From Parasponia andersonii (taxonomy: Eukaryota > Streptophyta > Magnoliopsida > Rosales > Cannabaceae), in assembly GCA_002914805.1 (NCBI GenBank), contig JXTB01000177.1:687042-751041 (forward strand): 64,000 nt of DNA, written 5' to 3'. The position numbers and the translations under genes are program-made. Positions 12,301-24,275 of this stretch are shown here, one piece after another. Numbering within the stretch: position 1 is the stretch's first letter; every line of letters starts with the position of its first letter. The notes beneath the pieces are model-generated. The model was not told the origin of the DNA. It searched no databases and saw only the letters and a list, made by a program, of their open reading frames with translations.

Positions 12301-15300
12301 ACTTGTAGTACTACTTTACCCCATGAATTTTAAATGGTCCCTAAATTATATAATTATTGCAATAATGATCATTGTGTCATAAACTGTTAAATATTTAACA
12401 GAAATAAGTCATTATAGAGTGCACAATTTGGTAAATGTGGTCAAAAATGAAATTCTAATTAACTTACATAGTGGATTGCCAAAATTTAGTACTTATCGAA
12501 GCAATGACCACTTTTTTCATAAACTATTAAATTTTTAACAGAAATGAGTTTTGTGCAAAGCGTTGAGTAATTATGGCTAAAAACGAGATTCTGACTCATA
12601 GAAATAAATAATACCCAATTATGCACTTTCTCTATGACTATTTTTTGTTAAAAAACTAAAAGTTTGTGACAAAAGAGCTATTGCTATAACAATTGCATAA
12701 TTCAACCATTATTATGTAAGTTGAAAATTCAGAAAGTAAAATAATATAATAAATATAATTCAGAAACCATTACTATATTTAACATTTTTTATTTGGTTCT
12801 TCCTTTTCTTGTGGTGGAAGGATAAGGAAGCTTTAAGCGGCTTTCTAGTTTTTCTTTTGATAAGTTGTGGTGTTTTGGGTGGTTTTGATGTCTGACGTCT
12901 TCCAAAGAGGATCCCTCTTTCTCTGTGCTTTTAAAGTAGCTTTATCTTTCATAAATAAAACATTCTTTATATAAGGTGCGCTGCCACTGAAGTTGTACTC
13001 CTAAGAGAGTTTAATGGGACAAGGATGGTATTCAATTTTATTAGTAAGGGCAAGAATGGTGGATTAAGGCTAATAAAAGTAAAATAAACCTCTAGTATTG
13101 GTCCCCACGTTTTCTTGATGAGCATTCTAGAGAAGCTACGTCCTAACAATTTTGATTAAGAATTTCTTGTGAACTGTCAAAATTCTCATAAAAACCATTA
13201 TCTGGACCATTCAGAAGATACCAAATGTCAAACACCAAGATAATTCATAGTAACAAAGTCCTAAGATGCTACATTACACCCCAATGTTACCCCAAAAAAA
13301 AAAAAAAAAAAGGCTTCTACAGAACATTAAGAAACTTATGAAGGACTGTGGTATACATAAGTAAATTTGTTCCAAATTTGTTAACATACATGGTACATTA
13401 AAGTGATACCATACATCCAAGCGCACCCCCCCCCCCCCCCCCAAACCAAAAAAAAGGGAGAAAGAGGAGAGAAGTAGAAGAAGAACATAGAAGAAATGAA
13501 GAAAACTATTGCTTATGCATTAATAAGAAAGAAGCTGCGGAACATCCCAGTTATGACGTTATGCTGGGCCATCTGGCTGGAAACAAATCAGACGATTTTC
13601 GAAGATAGTAAGGGGGATGCATAGGATTTATGGGAAAGGGTGAAATACAGGGTTGCGTTGTGGGTATTTGACAATAAAGAGTTCAAAGATATTCCTTTCT
13701 CTATTTTAACAAGGGACTAGTGCCTTTGGTTGTAGTTCTGATGATTTCTCATCATCTTCTTGTACTTTCTGTTTCTTTCTAATAAAATTCAGTTTCTTAT
13801 CAAAATAAAAAATAAAAAAGAGGCAGTGATACTTATAAAAATGATTTAAATAAGAAATTTAAACAGAAGAAAAAGAATACCTTTAATAGACTTTGAAGGG
13901 AAGCTCGCATCTCAGTCCTAACTTTATATAGGGCTTTTACATTCTCATATGTTGTCTTAATTGCTGCATAAACACGATCCGATACATCAGGTCCTAACTT
14001 TGGCTTCACTGATTTAATCCACTCCTCATGGTTTGATTTGAATTCATATCTGATAAGATTTGCATAGTAACAGAAATTACTGAAAATAGAGAACCAAACC
14101 TACAGGTCATTACAGAAGTTCTACAACATGCATTAGAACGAATATTGGCAGCATAATCGAGCACACAATCCCAGGCATGTTAAGAAAAATCCTTTCAGTG
14201 TAAAAGTATAAGAACCAGTGCCTTCACAATACAGGGATCTAAGATTAGTATTTGCAAGTTTAACCTTAACAACATTACTGGAACATTTTTCAAGTCACTT
14301 GAGTGGCTATTTTAGTAAACAAAGTAACCAAACAAAGCCTATTTTAGCAAGTCTCTTTCATGCATCAATTCCCACATTAATTTGTATTAAGGCAAATACA
14401 TCAGAACCAGTCTAAAACTATTGGATAACCCCTAGCAGTAAAATTGCTAATTTGCTACATGCTGCAAATATCAACACTTTAAAGTACGTATATTGGCAGA
14501 AATCAGCTTACTTGGTTCAGTAGAATTCAATAAACACAAATTAAAAAGATATAAATATATACATATATTATGTATATTTCTTGAATACCTTTGCAATGAA
14601 ACCATTGCAAAAGATAGAGCTTTCAAAGTCAATATTCCATTTTGAAGGTTTGTAGATACTTCACAAAATCCTTTCAGACTGGGTACATTTGAAGCAATGT
14701 ACTTTCCAAAATTTACATGCTTTGGTTCGTGATCTGCACAACCAAAAAAAAAGAGAGAGCAACCACAGAGTCATAATCACTTATCTTTTATCATAACAAT
14801 ACGACATTACTGTCACATTATGAAGATGGATAAATCATGGAAAGTACAAAATAGTTTTTCTTTCCTCTTATGGTTCTTACTGTTATTATTTTGGATGACA
14901 ACATTAAACATTTAGAAATGAAATTAAAACATGTTTGATAGCTGAGACATCAAAAAGTTCTCCAACTTACACCCAGATAGTTTTTCAATAACTCTGCTAA
15001 CAACTTGTACCGTCCTCTGTGTAGGAATCTTAGATAGCTGGAAAAGATCATCAGCAAAAATAAGGCGTCTAGCCCTTTTAGGTTCCACTGAATTCAATCG
15101 AAGCAAGACATGCCCAACACGATGTAGAACAGAGGGATCACGGGAAAATAATCCTAAAAGATAAATATCAAACGGAATAAAGAAAAGAAAGTGAAGGATT
15201 AAATAAATAAATTCAGAAGTAAATGGGAAAAATAGCTCAGTTCCTGACATACCAACGGTGTCCAGACTTTGGGAATTAGGCAAAACTCCAGTTGCAGATA

Positions 15301-16755
15301 CAGCTCCATGAGATGGTCGAAATCCAAATATACCACAAAATGATGCTGGGATTCTTACACATCCAGTTGTATCAATACCTAGAAAAATAAAAGAATTAGA
15401 GTGATCAAATGGCAGCGTGAAAAGTGAAAACACATACATACATATATACATAGATACACACACACATCCTACATAACATATTTGAATGGCAATTTATGTT
15501 TATGAAAAATCTTCTGTCTGGAAAATTAAGGGCAATATAAAAACCAACTTGGAGAGAACACGCGGACCATATGTGTATGTGCTTTTGCATGTGAAAAGCC
15601 TTGCGAATACAGGGAAACGAGAAGAAAAAGTAAAGAGGCCATTTACTGCAAAAATTAATTTTTGAAAAAAGACAAGTATGTTCCAGCAAAGAAAAGAAAG
15701 AACACAAGCATGGGCACGTGAATAACTAGCACAGCTCAAAATCAACACCCAGATAAAGATTTTGTGAGAATAAGACCTACATTTTTTAGGAAAGTTGACT
15801 TTGACTGAACCCTTAATCCATAAAATGGCAATACAATAAAACTGAACACAAATCTCCAAGAGAACAAGAACCAAAGCCAATATGTTCATATAGCATCAGA
15901 GCAAAAAAAAAATACATATATGTTAATATAACATCACTATAGCCAAATGGGTACACATTAGTCTAGAAAAATACCAGTCGAGCTTACCGATAGCAAAGTC
16001 AACAAGGCCAGCTGCAACAGCCACAGCAGAACCACTAGATGAACCACCCGGAATGCACGAAGCCGCTTGCGGATTAAGAGGTGTGCCATAATGCACATTC
16101 TCCCCAGTTATCCTAAAACCAAACTCCAAAAAATGAAATAACAATAACAATAGATAGCTACAAAGATTTCTCTTTCCTTCTACTTTCCTCGGAATTAAGT
16201 ATATTCGAGCTCGAAAGAAAGGTTATTAATCAGCCTTACCCAAAAGCAAGCTCGTCCATGACAGTCCTACCAACACATTTAGCTCCATTCTTCAACAGAG
16301 CAGTCACCACCAACGCCGTCTTCTCAGCCGCCTCATGAGTCCTCCGCCAATCCGGATTCCCGAACCCCGTCAAGTGGTCTTTAACCTCAAATCTAACCAA
16401 GGCCACAATCCAAAACCAAACCAAAAATTATTAAAAAATAAAATACAATAAAATAAAACCGAGAACTGACAGATTAGAAACGATATACAGACATGTCGCT
16501 AATGGCGAAGCTGAGGCCAGCGAGGGAAAGCCCGGCAGCAGGGGGGGGAGGCTGAGGGAAGGGAAGTAGTTCGAAGCGCTCCAAGAAAGCACCGAAATCT
16601 TCTTTATTATCGATCAGATGAGCTGCCATGGCGATTCTCCTCCGGCGGCGAGTCTCGGCAAAAATGACGATTCCGGCGACGCCAATTCCGACGGCGATCC
16701 AAGTTTTGGGGTGAGAAGACGCATTGTCCTTCACCAACTGGAGCCGCTTCCACAT
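6331..16755 (-). CDS. OM64: Mitochondrial outer membrane protein OM64 (Toc64 family)
   Basis: Coding exons in translation order are 16755-16493, 16392-16240, 16112-15988, 15378-15253, 15153-14971, 14733-14589, 14049-13881, 11568-11434, 11343-11143, 7724-7597, 7487-7436, 6825-6756 and 6413-6331. They total 1833 nt (610 residues plus TAA), and every join keeps frame with GT-AG introns. Residues 19-34 form a membrane anchor followed by a run of Arg. Residues about 80-490 are an amidase-signature domain (GGSSSGSA at 161-168). Residues about 501-600 form TPR repeats with clamp-type residues ([22 protein letters not shown]). Plant OM64 is a receptor-like protein of the mitochondrial outer membrane that binds chaperone-borne preproteins through its TPR clamp. 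Length and the phrases MDELAFG and [17 protein letters not shown] fit OM64 better than plastid Toc64. Catalytic Lys and Ser of active amidases are replaced (Ser86, Cys187), so enzyme activity is unlikely. The start is the first ATG before the anchor. Confidence 0.93.
8378..8688. mobile_element. Foldback MITE in OM64 intron
   Basis: Two arms of about 110 bp are inverted copies of each other. The left arm is 8378-8490 (motifs GACACTTTGTT, TTGGTTATTATCAA, TAGATTTGAAATCTG) and the right arm is 8576-8688 (CAGATTTCAAATCTA, TTGATAATAACCAA, AACAAAGTGTC). About 85 bp of AT-rich DNA separates them, and no open frame is present. The structure fits a non-autonomous DNA transposon. I could not settle the target duplication. 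Confidence 0.75.
8764..9001. other. Assembly gap (238 N)
   Basis: A run of N directly after a TGTGTGTGT stretch, so a TG microsatellite probably caused the break. Open frames drawn across it are meaningless. Confidence 0.98.
9062..9900 (+). repeat. Copia-like LTR, probably solo
   Basis: An 0.8-kb block less AT-rich than its surroundings, starting near TGTGTTGTGAAGCAGAG. It has a promoter-like CCTTATATAGTGCAG at about 9286-9300 and then a leader ending near ACACATAGTGCC. The arrangement resembles plant copia LTRs. No primer-binding site or coding region follows, so it is probably a solo LTR. The ends are uncertain and no target duplication was found. Confidence 0.4.
12272..12783. mobile_element. 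Foldback MITE with possible 11-bp target duplication
   Basis: About 120 bp at the left end (GTTAATCATATTAAT...GTCATAAACTGTTAAA) is an imperfect inverted copy of 12655-12783. Inside, a segment like CATAAACTNTTAAATNTTTAACAGAAATNAG occurs twice as a direct repeat (about 12378 and 12519). The flanks are nearly identical (TTTTAATTTGG left, TTTTTATTTGG right), which fits the 9-11 bp duplication of Mutator-type elements. Confidence 0.65.
13424..13442. repeat. Poly-C homopolymer in intron
   Basis: An uninterrupted run of about 19 C in an OM64 intron; the gene's sense strand reads poly-G. Confidence 0.9.
13535..13815 (+). mobile_element. L1-type LINE 3' end fragment
   Basis: The plus strand encodes a decayed version of the C-terminal tail of plant L1 ORF2, recognisable as [20 protein letters not shown], then LWERVKY and [14 protein letters not shown] in neighbouring codons with stops between. 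It is followed by TTGTACTTTCTGTTTCTTTC, an AATAAAA motif, the terminal TTATCAAAAT and an A-rich tail, a common plant L1 3' end. It lies antisense in the OM64 intron. Confidence 0.65.
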
Positions 16756-16950
16756 GATCGGTCAGTCGCTCGATCGAGCGGGCTCGATGAAGTGAATAAG
16801 AATCAAGCGTTTTGCAAGGGTTTAAGGAATAAACAGAAATTACAGAAATATATATACACGCACATAGACTCCGTTGTAGTCCGTTCGACACCTGTCCCCC
16901 ATTACATGTGTTTGCCAATATAAAACATTTTCCGTTATGAATTAACAAGG
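16756..16950 (-). promoter_or_regulatory. OM64 5' flank and probable promoter
   Basis: The region directly upstream of the OM64 ATG. A TATATATA box on the minus strand at 16849-16856 lies about 93 bp upstream of the start codon, a reasonable distance for a plant TATA box with a short leader. No experimental support can be drawn from sequence alone. Confidence 0.45.
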
Positions 16951-18411
16951 AAAAATGAACTTGTTGGTCCCAACCCTAGATCGTATTTAGAAGTATGATC
17001 TAGATCACTTTAAAGAGATGAAATATGAATCACCTTAGAAAATAATGCACCGTAAAATTATCCAAAATGTGATATTACGTAAAAATCACTAATACAGGAT
17101 AAAAAATTACGTGCTTATTCTGATAAATTTTAAATCAAATATACGAAAAAAAGATAAAAATGACATATTTTTAATAATTTAAGGATCAATAAAATATAAT
17201 TTAAAGTTTTAAAGACTAAAAGAAGACTTTTTCTTTAGTCCAGGTACAAAATATATAACAGTATTGATCCTAAAATGGACTGAATCCAAAGTCTAATACA
17301 TAAATAAATAAAGAGAATTTCAAATTTTTAATAAAAATTTTTTACTTTTATTCCATTAGATATAACTATTATCACAAGTTACACTCACCTATTCACTTTT
17401 TTACAATTTTTGTAGAGAATTCCAAGTACTTTTCTTAAATAATTTTTGCTTCATAGATGGGTATTTTTTTTTTTTAAATAAGTGGAAAATAGTTCACTTA
17501 ATATTGTTTGTTGTTTTGTTTAGAAAATAAGTAAAAATTAATTTTTTTAACTAAAGAGACAAAAGGATAAAATAAAATATTACCAATCATATAAAACCAA
17601 AAAGAATATAACATGTTGCAATCACATGAAAAATATATCTATAGTTCTATAAGAACAAATTTTTGAAGAATATTATCACATACAACAAAAATATCGAGAT
17701 TGAATAGATTATATTTTTTTAGTGTTCTAATATAAATTAAAAATTATATTCTAATTTCTAAATGCTATTGCAGCTTGCATTGTAAATATGACAAATATTC
17801 CTATTACCATATAAATTATAATCATATTGTTACCCTTGTCTCAGTAAGTAAGTATAAATAGTGTAGAGATATTGTTGATTGGGTGAGAAAACTCTAAAGA
17901 TATATGCAGTATATCGTTATGAAATGATTGATATAGGGCTAGGTCATCTCTGCACAAACTAGTTGGGAGCTAAAATCGTTTTCCTGTGGAGCCCAAAGTA
18001 TGGTGAAACTAGTTTACATATTTATGAGCACATTGCTAGTAGGAAAGTTAGCCCAGGGTATCGGGCACCACACATGCATGATCTATGCTTTAGGCAAAAC
18101 TCTCGTTACGCATACCTCATTAGACTTATAATGTATATTTATTATTAAAAAAATTGTGATTGAATAGGAAAATTCTAAACTCATCACCTCAAGTACTTTG
18201 TATATTTATAACTTGACTTAAACAAAATCTAATCAAAATATAAATTTACCGTATAGGACAAATTAAGAGTTCAATTTTCCAATCGTGGTCAACTACCATA
18301 TGAGTTTGTTTTATTTTATTTTTTGAGAGAGATATTGCTACTGTAGGAGTATTTCGAAACCTGAAAGGTTAAAATTTCCCGTAGAACAATTAACAAAAAA
18401 ATTTTACAATG
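16951..18411. other. AT-rich intergenic DNA
   Basis: No gene or defined element was found in about 1.5 kb of very AT-rich DNA. Confidence 0.55.
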
Positions 18412-18900
18412 TGTTGGGTTTTAATTGCTTATTTATGGGCTTACATGAATTTAATAAAAATTATATAAACTATAGGTAATCTTAATTAAGTAGGCCAATT
18501 AGTGATCTAATTATGTGATCGAGAAATTACTAACAAGGTATAGGTTTTATAATGTGTGAATATCTATTACTAACCCAATTCTGACTGATGGGTCTCAATC
18601 GAGCTATTATATAAAGTAAATTATAAGGTTTTGGTCCTAAATCTAATCAAACACATACGCTCTTCTCTTCTACTCCATCAATAAAGAGAGAACCTATTGA
18701 TTCCAGAGAAATTTGGTTGCGGAAATTCATCAACTATTAATTTCTCAATCATTCAATTGCTTCCCCCTTAGTGATCATGACTGTCCCTTTGATATGAACT
18801 CAGGTTAGTCACAATTTCTCAACAAACCTCTTCCTGATAATTTGATATGAATAATTCTAAGATTGTATTAGCTTTTATCAATCTATGATTATGTCACACA
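18412..18900 (+). repeat. Copia-type 5' LTR
   Basis: A 489-bp block beginning TGTTGGGTTTTAATTGC and ending TCACACA, followed after AG by TGGTATTACAG at 18903-18913. That is a decayed form of the TGGTATCAGAG primer-binding site for initiator Met tRNA. The TGTTGG...ACA ends plus the site in the correct position identify a plus-strand 5' LTR. The region downstream has no gag or pol that I can recognise and no 3' LTR was found, so the element is truncated or eroded. Confidence 0.6.
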
Positions 18901-20939
18901 AGTGGTATTACAGTATGAATCATCTTAAATTGTTAGGAAAAATCATGTATGTCTCTAGCTTTTATTATATTTTCCTATTTGGCTTTCTAGGGTTAGATAT
19001 TATATAAAAGATTTGTGAAATTTACATGATTTTGTTGAGATATGAAAGTTAAATTTTGAGCATTGGGTCATAAATTTTGAAAATTGTATCAAGTTTGTGT
19101 TATCCAAATTATATTTCAACAACTCCACTTGGCACCGCAATGCCACATTGGTGGCACTGTAGTGCCAAAGCCAAAAAACTTGGCACCACAGTGCTAGCCT
19201 ATCCAGTGAGATAGGTTGTTTTTTGACCTAATTAAATATTATGGACTCATTTTTGGGTAGAATTGAGTCGTTATCGACTCAATTGGATGTTAGTTTAATG
19301 AATTTATATGTTGGACGTTAGTTTGATAATTATGAAAGGAGGGAGAGAGAGCGTTGATTCTAAAGCAACTACATCATAAGCACTTCAACAATTAAAAACA
19401 ATAGTTAGTGAATGAAATTAGAACCTTTTAATAGATTCTCACTTAAAAGACTCTTTTTGACCAAAAGTTTCAATACTAAAGTTTTTATTTGGGATGCACA
19501 TTATAAATTATTTTGTCTATAATGGGAATTTTCTATTTGGATATATTTTTAATTCTAAAAAGTATTAAAAGAGGTTATATTTGAATAGGTGGTATAAATA
19601 TAATCCCTTGAAAACAAAACTTCTTAAATGCAAAAAACAAAAACGTTAACAAAACTATTACATAAAATAAATAAATAATAGAAAGTTAATGCTCTATTGA
19701 AGACTAGAGAGATAATTTCTCACTAAGAGAAATTTCAAGAATGGGAAACAAAAAATGAAATGATTATATCTATTGGTCATATTTTTATTTATATCTAACA
19801 GTAATGATTTTACAAAATCAATATTTGAGTCTCTCCTGTATATACACACATATATATATACACACACATTTAAATTAAAAATATTGAAATAAGATAATAA
19901 CACATGTTTTTATTAAAATAATTAGTATTACTATTTTTTTAATCTTTTAGCTAAGGAAATTTTCAGGTCTTGTGTTAACTTTTAACATCTAAAAAGAAAA
20001 TTAACTGAAAGCAAAGGAAATTTTAATTTGTCATAATATTAATCTAAAATTATTTAAAATTTATATTTGGTAAAGGTATTTATTTTTTATTTAAAGTAAT
20101 TGTGATATTTTATTTTTTATATTTCTTTTACAAAGTAATAAATTTTGCATGTTAAATATTTCATATGTTATAAATCTTCTGCATGATTAAGAATAAATAA
20201 ATAAGGGCAAAGAAAAAGAAATAAAATAAATGTTGAACCATACTACTCGGAAAGAGGAGTAGAAATATATTCATGCTTATTATATAGTAGTAGATATATA
20301 TATATATATATATATATTATTCCACAATTCATAAATATAGGTTTTATTAATAGATTGTTGTTATAATACAGGGCGTCAAGTAAGAGAGAAATGTGTGTCC
20401 CTACTATACTACATATTGGATTCCAAGGAGTTCCAAGATTTAGATTGATAGAAAAATTGAAAAAGTGATATAATTGTTTAGATACACGAATATTGTATTT
20501 GGTTGTGTATTAGAATTTATTTTCTGATTCTTGATAATGTCAAAAACTTATGTTTGATTTTGCATAGGAATATACATATTTTTTGTAATTTCTTAAATAA
20601 ATAAATATATTTTCTTTAAATAATTATAAAATTTAATTGTCTACCAATAATCTTGGTTTATTTTTTAGATAATGTTTCTTAAACATTCAATCTTTAGTTG
20701 ACTTGACTCCAAAAAAGTAAGTTACATTGATTCTTCTATTCTCAGTTTGTTATCATAGATCAAATAAACATATATAAATGTGATAGATGGAAATTCTTGT
20801 TAAGGCTTATAAAACTTTTGAGCCTTAAAACTAATTGTGTTAACAATGACTTCTAATAACTAATCAAGTCAATTTATTCGATGACCAATCATTCATTGAA
20901 TAAAATGATAACAAACCACCAAATGAAATTAAAAAAGGA
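18901..20939. other. Decayed copia leader and AT-rich spacer
   Basis: The first part follows the copia LTR and includes a cluster of GGCACCGCAATGCC-like palindromic segments at 19128-19195. The rest is AT-rich, with a TA microsatellite at about 20290-20318. No coding region was seen. Confidence 0.4.
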
Positions 20940-21047
20940 CTACAAATTATATCATTTTGATAATAATTATATGATGCAACTACATTAAACTAAAGCTATA
21001 AAAATTTAAAATATAACATATTAATATCGTTTCCTAAATATGTTGTC

Positions 21048-21263
21048 AAAGTTACATCATATAATAAGAATTACTAAATTGCCTCAAATTGTTACCAAAG
21101 CTTCAAAAAATGATATAATCCTATGTCGTATAATAAGCATGTCAAAGTTCCTAAAGTTATTATCAAAGTTTATAAGAATGATATAATATTATGACTTCAA
21201 AAATTATCTAAAGTTGTCAATAAAGTTTGTAAGCATGATATAATATTACAACTTCGAAAGTCA
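21048..21263. repeat. Degenerate tandem repeat, about 57-66 bp unit
   Basis: Roughly four diverged copies of a unit containing AAAGTTTNTAAGNATGATATAAT, TATGACTTC and CTAAAGTTGTCA. Copy lengths vary and no open frame is present. Confidence 0.5.
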
Positions 21264-22672
21264 CGTCTTAATCCATGAACGATGTTGAAACTTTCAACGT
21301 AATCACAAAAACTATTTTCTAATAGATAATTAAAAGCAAACTCATAAGAAAGCTAAGCTTGAATTCACATCCAACGTAAAAAAAAAAAATAGTCAATCTT
21401 AGCTTGATTTTAGACAATAATTTGGCCGACATCAAGTCATTGATTATTTATCAGTCTATCAATCCCTTTAAGTCCATCAAATACTTTTAGATTTCTAGTA
21501 GGATGGAAACCAATCAACAAGTTCTTCAATATTATCACCTTAGAAGCTTATAACTTACTGAATTCTTTTACCTACTCACGTACTATACTGACCAATCGGT
21601 CTCCACTCTTAGTTCTCTTCTTACTCCTTTATATGATAATATTGTCCTCTATATATTTTTAAAAAGCCTTCATTGTTATGATATTTGACATTACATAGGT
21701 AGTAATATCTAACAAATCACTTAAAAATATTGTGAGTAAATAGATATAGTATAAATACAGTATTATAAGTAGTAATCATTAATAAAAATAGAATCTTATC
21801 TTCTGGAACTTTAAGCTCATTCATCTCAGATATAGCATCTCGTAGAACTCTAAAGTAAATAATTGCACCCTCCTATCTAGGCAAGACATAAATAAATGGC
21901 ATATTTTGTGATACTATCCCTAGTACATTAGTAGTAATTTTATTTTTACTAATCCGACACCTAGACATATCTAATGCTAGGATATGGATACTAATATATG
22001 TATTATTTAGTGCCTCTACTATATTGTTAAACCATTTTCACCTTTCATTGATTACATTATTAAAAATTGGCTCTAGTCTCTTTCGCAATAATTCATAAAG
22101 TCGTAACATAACACTTAAGATGTTAAATTATTGACTAATTATTTCACCTAATCAAGCAAGTTGTCCTCTAATAATTCTATTCTCAATGTTGTGAGATATA
22201 ATGTATAAACAAATAAGTATCATTTCTTTAATATCTATATTGTTGATTCTTTTCAAACTCTAGATCTGGGTAAAAATAATAAATATTCTCCTATCTACAC
22301 TAGCTCTCTAAACATGCTAAGTCATTTTTATATATCATTCAATTATAATTTAATTAGCCTATCTAATGTCTATAAAAAGAAGTTTCATCTTTTATTCTTT
22401 TTAAGCTTAAATGCCTCTTACTAATAATTATAGATATTTTGAAAGGCAATAAATTTTTCATCTCATTTAATGTCACCATTATTTGAATCATATTTATCAC
22501 AATTTTTTTTCTTTGCAAGACGAGTCATATTTGCACTTATAATCAATGAACATTTCTAAGTTTTCTAGTCTAACAACAATACTCATGTAATTATCAGTGA
22601 TTATAATAATCTCATCTTTAAAAGGATAAGACATCCTAAGAAAAAAAAAATTAAAGCAACAATAGTTTTAAG

Positions 22673-22704
<32 letters not shown>

Positions 22705-22887
22705 TTATAAATGATATGCAAAATCTATTGATTGTAGTATAAAAATAATATTTGGATTTCTTATTTATCACTGCGATCAAATTATTCACTACTTAACAAA
22801 GTACATACGAAAAACTATTTAAAAAAAATTACAAAGCAATTCCTTATACAACAAATAAAAACCCATCATGTGCATTTTTTTGTTATA
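21264..22887. other. AT-rich intergenic DNA
   Basis: No gene seen. It contains a TA microsatellite at about 22674-22694. Confidence 0.5.
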
Positions 22888-24275
22888 ATTGATACGATGT
22901 GTGCATAATTTGCTTATATTTTGATTAAAATCTCTATATTACTTTGGTAGTTTTGATGTTATTTCGAAGTTTACTATATTGTTTTTATGTTTTCAAGGTA
23001 TTTTGGAGGATAAGGAATAAAAAATAGGTGAAACTACGCTAAAAGGGGGTAACACCCAAAAAGTTGAGTTAAAAGGTGGTACATATCTAAAACTTAGGTT
23101 AAAAAGCATTTTTTTTTTTACAAAAACTAAGAAACTAATAGAAGCTAAGCATCGTGACACTGGTTTATAGGTACCACGATACTAAGATTCAGGAAAAACT
23201 AGTGAGAAACACTAACTTAATTTATTTTAACGAGTTTAGACTCTGGATATACGAGATTTCTTCCCAAATTGCTCCGAAAGTTAAGTTTTCTATAAAAAGA
23301 ACTCTCTAGGTTAGATTCATATATAATTTGGAGACCTTAGACACATGAAACATATTAAAAACCTAAACAGAAGAGAATCAAAAAGAGAAATAAAGCTTGG
23401 AGATTACAACAGCCATCATCATTCTTCTTTCTCTTTTTTCTTTCCTTTTTCTTTGTTTTTATTATTTTAGCATGATAGATTAGTTATTTATTCATATATA
23501 CATTTTAGATTAGATCATAAGTTAGGTTAAGGACTATTTAAAAGTCCTAGATATAATTATTATTTAATTTTTCAGATATTTTATATATTAATTATTTATT
23601 CAAAGTTGTTTATGTTCTTTAATTTATGATTGTTTATGATTTCTATTTTGATATATTTAGAATATCCAACTTCTTATCAAAATTTCTAACCATTGATAGC
23701 ACGTAAGCTCATCCCGTCCTAATTTTTTCTTAGCTTATTGTTAATTAATACAACCTTTTCACCTAATTCCCATTCCACTAAACAAAATAAAATAAGCTCT
23801 TTAGATTTAGTCTAACGAAAGCATTAAAATAAATTGACCTAGGTAACAATCATATAAAATCGGATTATCTTTAACCTAAGTCATATTCTTTATCATAGAT
23901 AAATCAAATTACACAATCTAATCTACCTATAATTTCACTATCCTATTAGAAAATTTAGACAATTACGGATCTTAGATTCTAATCTAGCATTTAATCTTTA
24001 ACCAGTTCTTTTTAGTTGTGTATGTATTATTTGGTAATTAACTTAATGGGAATATTTAATAGTGATGGATGAATCTTTAACCTATCTATTTTATATTTTT
24101 CACTTTAATTTCTTGTTTTATTAGATTTAGTTTTAGTTATAAATCCCCCTAAGAACAATAGGATTAGTAGCTTAATAATTAGACTAATTCTATGTTATTG
24201 ATCCTTCCTACCACTATATTATATTAAACTAGTATAGAATTAGGAATGTTTTAATTTGGCTGTTTAACAACACAC
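22888..24275 (+). repeat. Diverged Tat-like LTR with an inverted centre
   Basis: The block starts TGATACGATGTGTGCATAATTTGC, resembling the start of Tat-type LTRs on the plus strand, and has a TTTAGCATGATAGATTA motif near 23467. From about 24120 it carries the typical plus-orientation end (AAATCCCCCTAAG...TTGATCCTTCCTACCACTATA). The middle, about 23740-24000 (TTGACCTAGGTAACAATCATA, TTAGACAATTACGGATCTTAG), matches positions 2010-2160 in the same plus-strand direction, although that LTR runs on the minus strand. A local inversion or a nested fragment would explain this. The boundaries are approximate. Confidence 0.35.

Larger units (their letters stand above)
11569..13880 (-). other. OM64 intron with MITE and L1 tail
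   Basis: A 2.3-kb intron holding a GA microsatellite near 11970-11990, a foldback element at 12272-12783, a poly-C run at 13424-13442 and an L1 3' fragment at 13535-13815. Position 12790-12965 ends in ATAAATAAAACATTC and might be another LINE tail. Nothing else was recognised. Confidence 0.7.

Noticed and set aside
14218-14415. 65-codon plus-strand frame in the OM64 region
   Set aside because: It is antisense in an intron with no supporting motif.
15405-15889. Overlapping 100- and 129-codon minus frames in OM64
   Set aside because: They fall in the intron between exons 3 and 4; the exon joins on both sides are in frame without them.
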